Positions 13,501 to 26,831 of a DNA stretch of 64,000 nucleotides are shown here, in pieces; within the stretch, counting starts at the first letter, position 1; the number at the start of each line of letters is the position of its first letter. The translations under genes and the position numbers were made by a program. This DNA is from Candidula unifasciata (lineage: Eukaryota > Mollusca > Gastropoda > Stylommatophora > Geomitridae), in the NCBI GenBank assembly GCA_905116865.2, contig CAJHNH020006645.1:1-64000 (forward strand), given 5' to 3'. Below the pieces are notes generated by a model. That model searched no databases. It was not told the DNA's origin and saw only the letters and a list, made by a program, of their open reading frames with translations.

Positions 13501-16500
13501 TCATGCTGATGTAAAATTTCCCGTAGCCTCAGTAATAGAGGTCACAGCATGAGTCACTCTACACATTTAGGGCCCCAGGGCATGTGATTAATGATTAGAA
13601 AGGATTATCATCACAGCACTCTGGACAGATCCATAGGTGCTCTGATCTCCTCCTCAAAAGCTCCACAAGTGTAAAACCACTGATGACCCCTGTTCTGTGC
13701 ATTGGAACAGAATTTTGTAAGAGATCTTTCCTTGCACACTCTATGGCAAAAATATTTCCCAGGTTGTGTCCTTGGCTTGCTGGGCAGCTGCTTTGAAGGC
13801 TGCTGTTGTGGTCTGCATGGTGTGTTTGCATTCCTGCAGTAGGTCTGGAGGAGAGTCAGTGGATTTCATTGCTTTCTGCCACATCTTTACAGCATGTCTT
13901 TTAAGTACCCACGCTGACTCGACCTCATCATTCCACCACAAAGGTTGTTGCAGCTGTTTTATTCTGCCTACAGGGTGTTGGCTTTTGATTTTACTAAGCT
14001 CGCTTACGACATCATTTGCGGACGTGTATTTAAAAGGGGTTTGAATTGATCCTATGATGTGTGCTGACACCCTTTTTTAAGAGAATAACAGAGGGATAGT
14101 GGTCGCTGCCATGATTACCTAGTACATACCAACTACAGAGTGGATTCAATGAAAGTGAAACTAAAGCCAAGTCACGCACACTGCATTTCCTTCACTCTGT
14201 TCATGCTTACTAATTACTCCCTGTATAGATATTTACATATTTTAAAAAAAAGAAAGAATTGTAAAGGAATTTTATCAAATGTATCAATGACCTGTGTAAA
14301 ATGTGTTTTAAAGATTATATAGGATATCCCATGGGGTCATGGGTCACTGAGGGTTGCAAGGAAGGGGGGTCCGCAGGGAAGAAAGGGTCCAAATAAAGGA
14401 CTCCCATAAGTCGTGTCATGTAAACTGGAGAAATTGTACTGAATTAACATTTGTTAGTTGCACATCCACTTTCAGAATGTACACAGCCAACTCCAGTTTT
14501 ATTTAGTTGTTTGTGATTTTACTATACAATTTTACCTTGAGTAGATTGTCAATGCTTTCTGAACTCTCAGCACTCCTTTTCATCATCGAAATCTATGTAA
14601 AACGGTCTGCTTTAATTCGTCTGCAGTCTGAATGAAACCGGCAATTATAAAGTGTATTCGCAACATCTAAACCACTGACACTAACTGATATTTGTTGGCG
14701 ATTCTAAATTTTCTACCGGCAGCTACTACATTTGTATTGCAAATATGCTGCACAGAGGATCTCCCGTCTTTCACCCATATTCAGTTTCAGGACATATGGG
14801 ATCGAGGGAATGTCTAATATTATTATAAACCAACAGATCACATAAGAAATTTCAAGGCCCATGCCGGGTTTTGAACCAAGTAAATCATAGTCAAAACTAG
14901 GATCTCATATAATACCAGGGAATGCCCTGGTACCAAATGCTACAGAGAGTCAAGCTGAAGAAAAAAAACATCAAGAATAGCCTTAAAGAAATGAAGGCCA
15001 ACAGATACAACACAGGAAAGAGCACACAAAAGACCTCCAGGTAAACCAAAGTTTTGAGGGGGCTGATTGGTCTCGAGACATGGTGATTGGTCTCGAGACA
15101 TGGTGATTGGTCTCAGGGCATGGTGATTGGTCTCGAGGCACGGTGATTGGTCTCGAGGCACGGTGATTGGTCTCGAGGCATGGTGATTGGTCTCGAGGCA
15201 TGGTGATTGGTCTCGAGGCATGGTGATTGGTCTCGAGGCATTGTGATAGGTCTCGAGACATGGTGATTGGTCTCGAGGCACGGTGATTGGTCTCAAAGCA
15301 TGGTGATTGGTCTCGAGGCATGGTGATTGGTCTCGAGGCATGGTGATTGGTCTCGAGACATGGTGATTGGTCTCGAGGCATTGTGATTGGTCTCGAGACA
15401 TGGTGATTGGTCTCGAGACATGGTGATTGGTCTCGAGGCACGGTGATTGGTCTCAAAGCATGGTGATTGGTCTCGAGGCATGGTGATTGGTCTCGAGGCA
15501 TGGTGATTGGTCTCGAGGCATGGTGATTGGTCTCGAGGCATGGTGATTGGTCTCGAGGCATTGTGATTGGTCTCGAGACATGGTGATTGGTCTCGAGACA
15601 TGGTGATTGGTCTCGAGGCACGGTGATTGGTCTCGAGGCACGGTGATTGGTCTCGAGGCATGGTGACTGGTCTCGAGGCATGGTGATTGGTCTCGAGGCA
15701 TGGTGATAGGTCTCGAGGCATGGTGATTGGTCTCGAGGCATGGTGATTAGTCTTGAGGCATGGTGATTGGTCTCGAGGCATGGTATCTGTCCCCCACGAG
15801 TGCTGGAGGTCCCGGCTTTAAATCTCTGTGACGGCTGGGATTTTTTCACGTAGACTTCTTGTAATTCCCCCTGGTCTCTGGATAGTAAGATCGGACACCC
15901 GTGTGTATTGTTACTCATGTAAAAAAAATCCCTTGGCAGCTGGAAATCGAAAAGCTGCCTGGGCGAAATATGAACTCTAAAAAAATCTACCCAAAGTAGT
16001 TCAGGATCCTCGCCGATGCTACGGAGTTTGTGCACTGCACTGAGAATCTTCAGACTCAGGTTTGAGTTAGAAGTAGAACGGAGCACTTAAGGGTTACCAC
16101 CCTTGTGCCATAATGTTGATCAGTTGTTTAAACAGAAACATAGAAGATCCTTACAACCCCCCCCCCCCCTTTCAATCAAGTAACTTGAGGACGTGAAGAA
16201 GACAGAGAATACAAAAATTCAGAGACAAAGAAGACAGGCACTACACCTCCCAGGCATACTACCTTAACAAATGATCATCGTGAAATACTTCCCCACCTGT
16301 TGACATGTCCAGTCTTTGTTATACTAGTGACCACATCATCCCCCACACGAGGTGTGTTCTTATCCAGCAGACTGTTGCTATCATTCTGTGAGGGTTTGTA
16401 ACCACATGAAAGACCAGTAAGTTCGTAGCAGGTTCGAGCATAGTACTGTTTGTCTTCCTGGCGAACAAACCTAAAGAACTCTTATCAGATAAGAAAAGAA

Positions 16501-19500
16501 AATTAAATTGGTTAAAATATAGTAAAACCTGGAAAGGATAAGTCATTGCATAAATCTGACAATATAATAAAAACACATTATTCACTAGTTCCCTTCTCCG
16601 TGTGTTTCTTGGACAGTCGCTGTTTCTTCAACATGTTGCGGTGCAAGGACAATCTAGTTTTACAGTTCTCAGCATGTGTCCTATCCAATGCCAGCATCTT
16701 TTCCTCATCTCTTGATTCACTGGAATTTGTATAGTTCTATCTCAAAGTTTAGGTGGTTCAATTTAATTCCCTCTATTCTGTGTAAAAATTAATGTATGCA
16801 GTTCTTTTTATCCTGCCTTCATCTCAAGAGGTAAATGTGTTGTGCCTGTTTACAACATGGCTTAGATATTTGCAACTTTTGGTTGACACATCTGACTTCT
16901 GCAGGAATGTGTTGCTTGGGTGAGCCTTCCCAGAGATTTATATAGTTTATTAGTAACTGTTTTAGTTGCTATCCATGTTTTGGATCCATAAACAGTACTG
17001 ACAAACACAGCAGAGCATTGCATACAAGATCTGTTCAACCATTATCTGGTCTGTATGTAGGGAAAATGAAATAACTCACATGGACTCAGAAAATATTTTA
17101 GGTCATGCAAGACATTATGCGCAGCATGACGGCAGAGCTGGGCTCCATTCTTAAAGAGGCCTTGCTGAAATACTTCAATGGCGGGGTATCTGGGTAAATG
17201 GTTTGCATTCCCAAAGAGTCTACTTGAAGGAGAATAGGGCTTAAGAACTCCAGAAAAATAACTTTTTCTTTCCCTGCTACAAACTGGTTACTTGTTCACC
17301 TTGTATATTCCAAATATTTTATGTCTCTTTTGTGTTCTTGGGGAGGTGTGGTTAAAATAGCGTCAAGGTGCTTGCCTGCTGGCGGGAAGGTCAAAAGTTC
17401 AAATCTGCACCGGGAAGATTTTAAACAGAAAAATTACCTTGGCTCCTAGGCCAACCTTGACTAAAATAGGTAACAGCTAATGTCCTGTGAAGCAAAGTCA
17501 GCCATAGTGTTTTTTACCACATCATCCCCTGAGTGCTGCTTGGTCTATTAAAATCATGAGTCTTAGACGAAACGCCATGTGAGGAACTGGCATAAAAAAA
17601 AGGTTCTTCACTTTTAAGTTTTGTGTTCTCAACAAGTCATTAACTAATGATTTCATTATACAAAGCATAACAGTCTAGTTGTGCTCTGTTTTCAAAAAAG
17701 CCTTTCTTGAATACTTCCAACAAAGGCAAAACAGCTCAGAGAAGTGTTTTCAGTTCTAAAGAGACTATTTTGAAAGGGATTACTGCATTTCAGATCTCTA
17801 GGTGAATAACTAGGTTTTTTTCTAATCATAAGGTCATAACTTTAGACCTTTAGATCCAAAATGCCTTACTGCCAAATAATGGTTATCTGGAGCAAATTTG
17901 GAACCCTCTATGAGCTGCTCATCCTTTGCACATTTGAAGACTTTCCTAATTATACTATAAGCATGATAATTTAACATGTGCTATGGAACAGATAAACTAT
18001 CGAACTATTGCCCTGATCAGTCATGCAAGTAAAATTCTACTAAAAATTATAATGAGAAGACTGCATAAGAAAACGGAAGAAGAGATTAATGTAGCTCAGG
18101 CTGGATTTAGACAGGGAAGAGGAACAAGAGATCATATATTCAACATGCGTTTAATAATAGAGAAGTGTAGAGAATTTAATGTAAATCTGTTCTTATGTTT
18201 TGTGGATTATTCAAAAGCATTTGACTGTGTACAACATCAAAAGCTTTGGGAAATCATGAGGAATATGGGCTTTCCATCACATATAGTGCAGCTCATTAAA
18301 ATGCTCTATCAAGACCAACAAGCAGCAGTCAGAATAGATGGAGAGACATCAGACTGGTTTGGCATCAAGCAAGGAGTCCGTCAGGGATGTGTGCTGTCAC
18401 CATATTTGTTCAACCTGTACGCCGAAAATATAATGAGAAATGTAAGAGATGATATAAACAAGGAACAATATGATGCCCTAAACATCGGTGGTCATGAAAT
18501 ACCAGAAATTCGTTATGCTGATGATACAGTATTACTATCAACATCACAAAATGGTTTAGAAAACTTATTAACCTCACTCCAAAGAAATAGTGAAAATCAT
18601 AACTTATTTCTTAACATAGCAAAAACAAAGATAATGCATACAAACAAAACTGCCATGGAGAAGGAAATATATGTTAATGAGGAAAGATTGGAAGTGGTGG
18701 AAAATTTCGAATATCTTGGGTCACTGGTTACCAACAATGGTGACACAGTGAAAGAAATTAAACGGCGACTATCAATTGCTCTTCAAAGACTAAAACAACT
18801 GAATAAATTATGGAATTGTACAGATAGAATTACAAAGGTCAGATTTTTAAGAGCATGCATCTTTCCCATTGCAACATACGCCTGTGAGACCTGGACACTT
18901 ACTAAACAAGCGGAACAGCGCATAAATGCATTTGAATATAAATGTTACAGACAAGTTCTAAGAATATCTTGGGTAAAGAAAAGAACAAATGCATCCATAC
19001 TTCAAGAGCTGAATATTGAAGAGGGTTGGCTAGTAAAGACAATAAAACAAAGAAAATTGAAATATTTTGGTCACTTGAAACGTCATGGAAGTCTCGAGAG
19101 AACAATAATGGAGGGGTATATGCCTGGGAAGAGAGGAAGAGGAAGGCCAAGGAGAAGATGGGTGCAGGATGTGGCAGATGATCTCCAGATGGGTGTATCA
19201 GACGCAGGACATCTTGCTCATGATAGGAAGGTTTTCCGGAGGGTTGTTATGGCAGCGAGGTTCCGCGAGGGACATGCTACTGAATGAATGAATGAATGGA
19301 ACAGATAAGTTCATAAAAAGATAAAGTTCCAACTTTAAACAGAAAAATGAAAATAGAAACAATAAAGTAGATAAATGCAGCAGAAATAACAAACAAAGAA
19401 GAACAAAGTCTATGTATAGAATTATAAAGTAGTAACACCATACTTTTAAACAAATGGTGATTCTCTGGTGAATGGGTGAATAAATCTGCCAACACAGGAA

Positions 19501-22347
19501 CCACGTCGTGAATCTGTCGCTCTCGTAAATACTTATTGAGGACGTCTGAGAATCTTTTGTACAACTCCTTGTTTAGTACAGCTTTCACCTGAGAGTTTGA
19601 AATAAACCCAAAAAAAAAATATTTTATTTTGTGTAGTCACACAATAATGATAAGACATTTTTTTAAAAATGCAGACGGCACATATTATCACAAAATGGTA
19701 TAGAAAAAGCGAATTTTTTAGTACAGGGGCAGATATCACAGCCCAGCAGCAAACTGCAACACAACAGGCCAAGTGATCTTTTAAGGGTTGAGAAAAAGGA
19801 AGATATTTTGCTGCCATATACTAGAAAGACCACTGATCACTGGCATCATGAGAGCTAATAGACTGAAATGGTTGGGGCATATTGAAAGAATGTCAAATGA
19901 CAGAGAAGTAAAAACTATTCATAAAAGAGATGAATGGTCGTAGACCACAAGGCAGACCAAGAAGAAGATTCAGAGATAATGTCCAGACAGACCTACAAAC
20001 ACTTGGTGTCACCAACTGGAAAGAGAAGGCCAACCAGAGAGATTTGTGGAGGCGGGCGATATCTGCAACAATGAACCTCAAGGGCTCGGAAGAAGAAGAA
20101 TACTAGAAAGGTTTTGGAGACAGGAGTTAAGAAAATTTATTTTACCCTTATAACAAAACAAAACATACAAAATACACACACAAACAAAACATCGCAAGCC
20201 TTCAGGGAACTGGGAAGCAAATGGATAGAGAGATACGCCTTAATTAGAGCCAATGTGGATTATCAGTTTCCTACACCAAAAAAATACATGTGTTTGGCCA
20301 ACTTCATGGGTACTGACCATTTCTATCAATGACTAGCTGCAATTCTGGTAGCAACTATTGGTGCTGCCACCTCTAGTAGCTGTCTTATGTATTTACTGGG
20401 CATGCCAGGACTAACAGTTTGTTCACTAGTGTTTAAATGGGACAGTGAAGGGCATTCCATGTGATTTTCACTGGCAGGAACAGAGCAGTTTTAGGATGAA
20501 GCTGAAAGCTCAACTACCAAGTACTGACTCCACTAAAAACTCCATGAAGATATCATGACTCTAAAATTAGCTATTACTTTTATTGTTTTGTTATCTATAC
20601 AGATGATGGATTTGTTTCGTGGTATGGGACGTCTCAGGTCGACCCAGCCTAAAATGGGTACCAGGATGGGCTGTCCTAGGAAAGTAAAGACAGCCGGCGT
20701 AATGCTGACCACATTACCCACAGAGTGCTGATGGTCTGTAAAAATATGGGGCACTCTTCCCATATGCCAGATACGCCTAAAGGCGTGGAAAGAGATCTTT
20801 ATTTTACTCTTTTTTAAAAATCTTTACATATGGCTCAGTAATTAAGGGGTGCGATCTGTGTGGGCATACACAATGCAGGTGAATAGAAAGACAGCAAAAG
20901 ATACAAGTTAGGCATTCAGTTTAACTACTTCTAGTATGATGACCGAGACAGCAGCTGTCACAGGGGCACTTACTCTGGCAGAACAGAAAGTAACTCACAC
21001 ACTGATAGTGACAGACTCAATGTGCATGCTTAAGAAGATCCAAACTGGCAAAGTCAGACTATAAAGGATTCACAGCATCCAGAAATCCTGCCTCAAGAAT
21101 GTATCTTGGCTGTACTTGCCAGGACTCGCCACAGTGAAAGGAAAAGAAAGCCATTTCTGCAGTAGTTAGTGCAGGAAGAAGTATGGACAGGGCAGACATA
21201 CTTCATCCCAGACATGTTGAGACATAAGAGTCAGAGAGGATGAGCTGCCTGTTGGGAATAGGTATTACATGATCCAAAGCATGCAGAAACCCGATGCAGA
21301 CTAAAGAAGTAAGATATGCTGAACAACTCCTCCTGGGTTTGTTGAGCATGGAGATAGATGGCTGCTGCATTCGAGGATGGAGCACAAATGGGTGGAACTG
21401 CTGTAATAGGATATCGATACGGATAACAAGTAACTCAAATTATTTTATTAAGGCGGAGAGCAGTGTGAAAGATTTAGTAGAATGAAGTAAAAGCTTCTCC
21501 TTTTGTTTCTGTTTTTGTCTTTGAGAACAGATCCAATGCTCCCACCCAAGCATACCGTAAAAGGTCATTAATAGGGCTGTACCGAATAGTGATTTTCCCT
21601 ATTCTGCCGAATACGAATAGTGGGACCAACTATTCGGCCGAATACGAATACGAATAGTGTATCATCATCATCAGGTGCCTTGCGGACTAGTGTTGGCGAT
21701 TTTGCCTCGCCACAATCTGCGATCTCCTGCAACATGTATCAGTTCGTGTGCTGACACACCTCCATGACATGCAACAAGACTGTCAAGAATCTTCTCTCGT
21801 TGTCTTTTTCTATCTCTCCTTCCACAATTCTTTCCAGTGGTCGCCACATGTTCCATTTTCGCTCTTCTTATAAGATGGCAGAAAAATGATGTCTCCTTCT
21901 GATGTCTGTGATTGGTTGTCTTCGGGCTCCCGCCTCTTTCAAAACCTAGTGGTTGCTTTTTTTTAGGCTGTCCAAGGTATTTTAAGCATTGTTCTGTAAA
22001 ACCACATCTCTGAGGCCTCAAAAAAATGGTTTGGCCTGGCTACCTATTGTCCAGGACTCATAGCCATTTGTTAAAACTGGATGTATGTAGCAAGCAAGAC
22101 AAAGATATATTGCATAAGATGTTCTTTTTTTAAAAATAAAATAGTTTTTGCCTGTCCTATTTTGTTTTTTACTTTAGTAATGCATCTTTCATCTGATTTT
22201 ATCCATGTGTCAGATTCGCATTTAAATCATCGTTCGTTCTGGCGTTCGTTCGATGTAATTTAAATGCACCTCCATATTCTCGTTCGCAATATCTTCAATT
22301 TGTTTTGGGAAAAGACACCCCGAAAGAACGAAAAAAGGCATGCTCTA

Positions 22348-22412
<65 letters not shown>

Positions 22413-25400
22413 GATACACTTTCAAGTTTCTTCATGCCTTCTTTACCACAACAGTAGCGTTGCCTAAATCTGTCATAGCGGGGAAAACTGCAACCCGGTT
22501 GCGTGGTAACAGCGCCTGCTGACTCCTAGGCATCGCAGCAGAGGTTCTATAACCGTATGCGTATGCCAGGGGTGCCGCGGCGAAAATCAAGAAAAGTCGG
22601 CTATAAATTGTGACATTATTAATGAGAGAGTTATTTCAGTCCATCGCAGTGTATGCAGAAATCACTATTCGTATTTGGCCCGACCGCCACTATTCGGCCG
22701 AATACCGAATAGCTATTAGGTCCACTATTCGGCCCTGAAGGGAATATTCGGTACAGCCCTAGTCATTAATAATCGATTTGATAAATCAGATGTGTTGAGC
22801 TGAAAGGCTCAGATATCACAGTCTAGCTATAAATCACAAAACAACATACTATAATAGCTTTTAAGGGCGAATATAGAAAAAGAATAAGTTTTCATACCTC
22901 TGTAATATAGCTCAGTGATGTCTCATGGGCCATCTTGCTTTTTGTCTGTTCTATTTTTGTTCTCATTTCTGTTGCAGAGGCAGAAACAATTATTTCTGTT
23001 GGTGAATTCTCCTTAAAATATACAAACAAAAATCATTTTCAAAACTGCTTATATTTTGTTCAAATATACTGTGTTTTCTTGAAAATAACCCTAACCTAAA
23101 AATAATCAAAAGCAAAATTTTCTGGGATGCTAGTAATATAAACCCTACCCAAAATAAAAGCTATAGTTAAGATCATAAGCCAGACAGTTCTTCCCCTGAA
23201 ACACACAACGGATGTACTGAATTATATTTATTTCAATACTAAAAAGACCATGGAGAAGATGGTCATGGAGTCTTTCCTTTTTTCGTTCCCACTATCAGTG
23301 GTTTTCAAATGAGAAGGCCACATGCCTTTATGAAGTCTGTGGTGCGATGTATGTCTTCCACTGTTCCAAACAACTTGGTTTCTATTGGAATGCCAACCCA
23401 CACAATGGATGTGACTATCTATACAGATGGCTCTGTGTTGAGGAGCAGACGGAGTGCATGGGGGTTCATAGCAAAAGCGAATGGACGTCACCTAGTGCAG
23501 CAAAGCCTGGCATATAATATCACAACGTCTAGTTTGAGAAAGGAGGTGGTGGCAGTCACTGCTGCATTCCACTGGCTTCAGAATCTGCTGTTAACACATG
23601 CCGTGATTGTAACTGACTCACAGAGCATGTTGAGAAAGATGCAGACAGGTATGCTCCCTGCAAAGTGGCAAGCATCACTTCAGAGGTCCCGGTAGTTAGC
23701 ATCCTTTGGATATTCTCTCCAGGTCATGCCGCTGTGTTGGGAAATGAGCAGACCGATAAACTGCCCAGTTCTGCGCCACTGTGGTGAAATGATGTATGAC
23801 AAGCTAATGTTGTAAAGGCGTTCTGGGAGTGAGTGAACAGTGCAGAAGCGCAAAATGACCATTACGGTCTGAGGAGAATGGCGTAGCGAGACGTTGCCAG
23901 AGGATCTGGCAGATGCTCAACACTCAAGGGAAAGGCGAAGACGGACATACAATCAGACAGTTACTGGTGCCATTGGAATTGGAACTCTTCGTTTGCTGCT
24001 GAAGATGGGGAGGGAGCGCTTATGGGAGTGTCATAAGTGCTATGATGTTGATTATTAATTCAACATTCTTCTTCTTCTCAGCGTTCACCTGCTGTAAGCT
24101 CCAGTGAAAAGTTTTGGTTGTTCGTCCACTTCTGATTGGTCTTGTTCCAGAACTTGATTTCTATGTATACATTAATTTTATAAAAATCTGGCTCATCTAT
24201 ATGCAGACGGTTGGTCCCTCACCACTCAGGCAGATGCACACCAACTTCGAAGGAAACTCCTTAATTAGTTGCTTTTTACGACATGCCTGTTAGGGAGGCC
24301 GTGAGTCTATCTTTTTTTTTTTTTACTAAACTAAAGATGGGGCTCACGAATTCCATTCTTCTAATAACAGGATTTTTAAAAAAAATTGTATTACCAAGAC
24401 TAAACAGCAACTCTCAGATAAGCAGGATTTATTTCTCAGTATGGGACTTACTTTTAGCTTGATTTTTTTCTGCTTTCCTGGCAGTTTTTTCACTGGAGGC
24501 TGATAAGTTGGCATCTGAAACTGAGACTGTAAAACAACAACAAAACTGAATAAATTACACAAGTGAAGTGCACACCATTATATAGTTATATAAATAAGTA
24601 AAAGAAAGTCGGGACATTCATTTCTTGCCATCAAACCATGAACATTGCCACTGTTAACTGTATATGTTGAATCCTCCCCACCAAAACAAAAGACGAGAGA
24701 CATACTGTTTTTGGGAACAGTATGTTGTTGTTGTAAGTTTGCTTTCTAGACAGTAGTAATCCCCTGCTGACAAGTGGTCTGTCTTCCTGAACAGTGAACC
24801 ACTGTGATCTTAACACTACGAGCGCAGTGTGTCCATCAAAACTGCAATATCTATTGGCCCTAATAACAATTAAACATAACACAACCGCATTACGCCCTAC
24901 TTTCACGATAAACAATGTATCCTGTATTGGGAATGTGCACAAAATAGCAGTCCATGACAAGAGAATGTAACGATCCAAAAGAAAAATCACATTCACGTCC
25001 CAAAGAATCAACTAAGAATTGTGATATTTTCAATAACAAAAATACAGTATTAAAAAAGTACAGGGAAATCAATCGAAACTACATAATTGCAACAAACAAA
25101 TACTTTAGGCACTAATGTTTACCTGTGACTGATGATTCTGAGTACTTGTTTCTGGTGCCCCAACAGAAAGATCCTGAAAGGAAAAACAGCAAAATGAACT
25201 ACAAGAAATAAAAAACAGAAATCCTGATGATTTTCAACTACCTATTTCAATAACTGACAAGACAAGTAAATGCCATGGACTGTGTTGTGTGGAGGGGGTA
25301 CATCAGGAAGGGAATGAGAATGAAAGAAGAAATGAATGCAGAAAGGGTGAGAGCTTAGTGTCTGAGAAGAAACAGATTAAACACAAATGTTGACAACAAC

Positions 25401-26700
25401 GGTCATGAAATCCTATGCTATAACAGTGGAAGACTTTTCTTAACATGCCATCAGCCTGGGCTGTGAATCTCATGTCTCCTCATATGTAACGCAATGTAAC
25501 ACTATCATCTGGAAAGAGGCAAATATGCCAGTCTTAACAGACAAACAGAACTTTAATTTTTCCTCCTCCATGATACTTTCTGAAATGTTAACACAAAGTG
25601 ACTCAACCAGTCACTATTCTAAAGTGAAAATCCAACAGGAGAACATTCTGGAAACCTTGTTAAACTCGAGGGGATCAACTTATTTGCACCATATTTTATC
25701 CCATATGGCTTGGTCTCTGTCCACAGAAGGGCTAACCGCCCACTGAGAGCGTCTCAAAAAGCATAAACACCATAGCTCTGATGACTATCCTCGGGGTCTC
25801 TGTAAAAATTGCACTAGTGAACCAAACGGCATAGCCGTGAAATGAACATAGGATATTAAGAGCGCAAAGGAAATGGCTTGAAACTTCGCCAGAGACCTCA
25901 TGAAAATTCTGTTAAACTATGTACACAGTTATATTAGGACACCCAAAGGTAATGAAGCTACCTGCAGTCCAATATGGGTAGGTAATGATAGTGTGATTGA
26001 TAAAAGATGTGTGGAAAAAGAGACGGAGGAAGGCAACGCAAGAAGGTTCTTAAGACCCTTTTCTCTTGGCAGAGAAGGGGGTCGGCACACAAACTGACAC
26101 AAGCTGGTGAAGATCCCAGACAGCAGAGGTACTTAATGATGATGAATGGTTGTGTTGCAAAGAGGATTTTCTTCTTTTTGCTGCTGTCCATATTTTTTTC
26201 TGCGAGCCTTACTTCACTACTGGCCTCATGACAAACCTTGGTCTGGTACTGCAGCTGACTTTGATCTCTGGTAGATAAGAAGTGAAGTTGCGACCACAAT
26301 CCTCTCAGCCGCCCCGTGTCGGTTCCAGGGCCCTATTATAGGGAAAACAAAAATAGACCCACTGCCTAGCCAAGCATGGCGTAAGAGTCGACTAATAGGG
26401 AGTTTCTATTGAATTCGGAGTGCATCTTCCAGAGGCAAGGAACCAACAATCTGCACACAAATGTCAGATCTGTAAAATGGAGGCACACGCAACACTCAAG
26501 TTTTGGAACAGGACTGCAGTCCAGTAATGGACAAACAACCGGAACTTTAAAAGTTTACAGCCGGTGAATGAAAAGAAGAAAGAAGAACCCCTAAGCCAAC
26601 AGGTTTCTCTCTCTCACACACACAGCGAGCGAGCGAGATAGAGAGAAAGAGAGAGCAGAGAGAGAGAGCAGAGAGAGTGAGAGCAGAGAGAGAGAAAGAA

Positions 26701-26731
<31 letters not shown>

Positions 26732-26739
26732 GAGAGCAT

Positions 26740-26776
<37 letters not shown>

Positions 26777-26784
26777 AGAGAAAG

Positions 26785-26831
<47 letters not shown>

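Larger units (their letters stand above)
21572..22761. mobile_element. hAT-type non-autonomous element, copy 1
   Basis: Terminal inverted repeats TAGGGCTGTACCGAATA are flanked by a perfect 8-bp duplication GTCATTAA (21564-21571 and 22762-22769). The ends share TATTCGGCCGAATA subterminal repeats with copy 2, in the opposite orientation. The 1190-bp element holds an RTE-like 3' end and a CT/CA microsatellite; no transposase was seen. Confidence 0.88.

Noticed and set aside
15068..15784. CRISPR array
   Set aside because: Units are contiguous with no unique spacers and the DNA is eukaryotic; it is a minisatellite. The same applies to the 10250, 27469 and 53165 arrays.
16319..16585. 88-codon minus-strand frame read as an independent protein
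   Set aside because: Wrong frame over RTEL1 exon 23; the correct frame gives the harmonin-domain match.
17983..19287. Host protein-coding gene of 434 residues
   Set aside because: It is a reverse transcriptase in a truncated non-LTR element with a target duplication; its ATG is flanking DNA.
23309..23695. Host RNase H gene
   Set aside because: Followed by frameshifts and a known 3' end shared with 6940-7265; it is a retrotransposon fragment.
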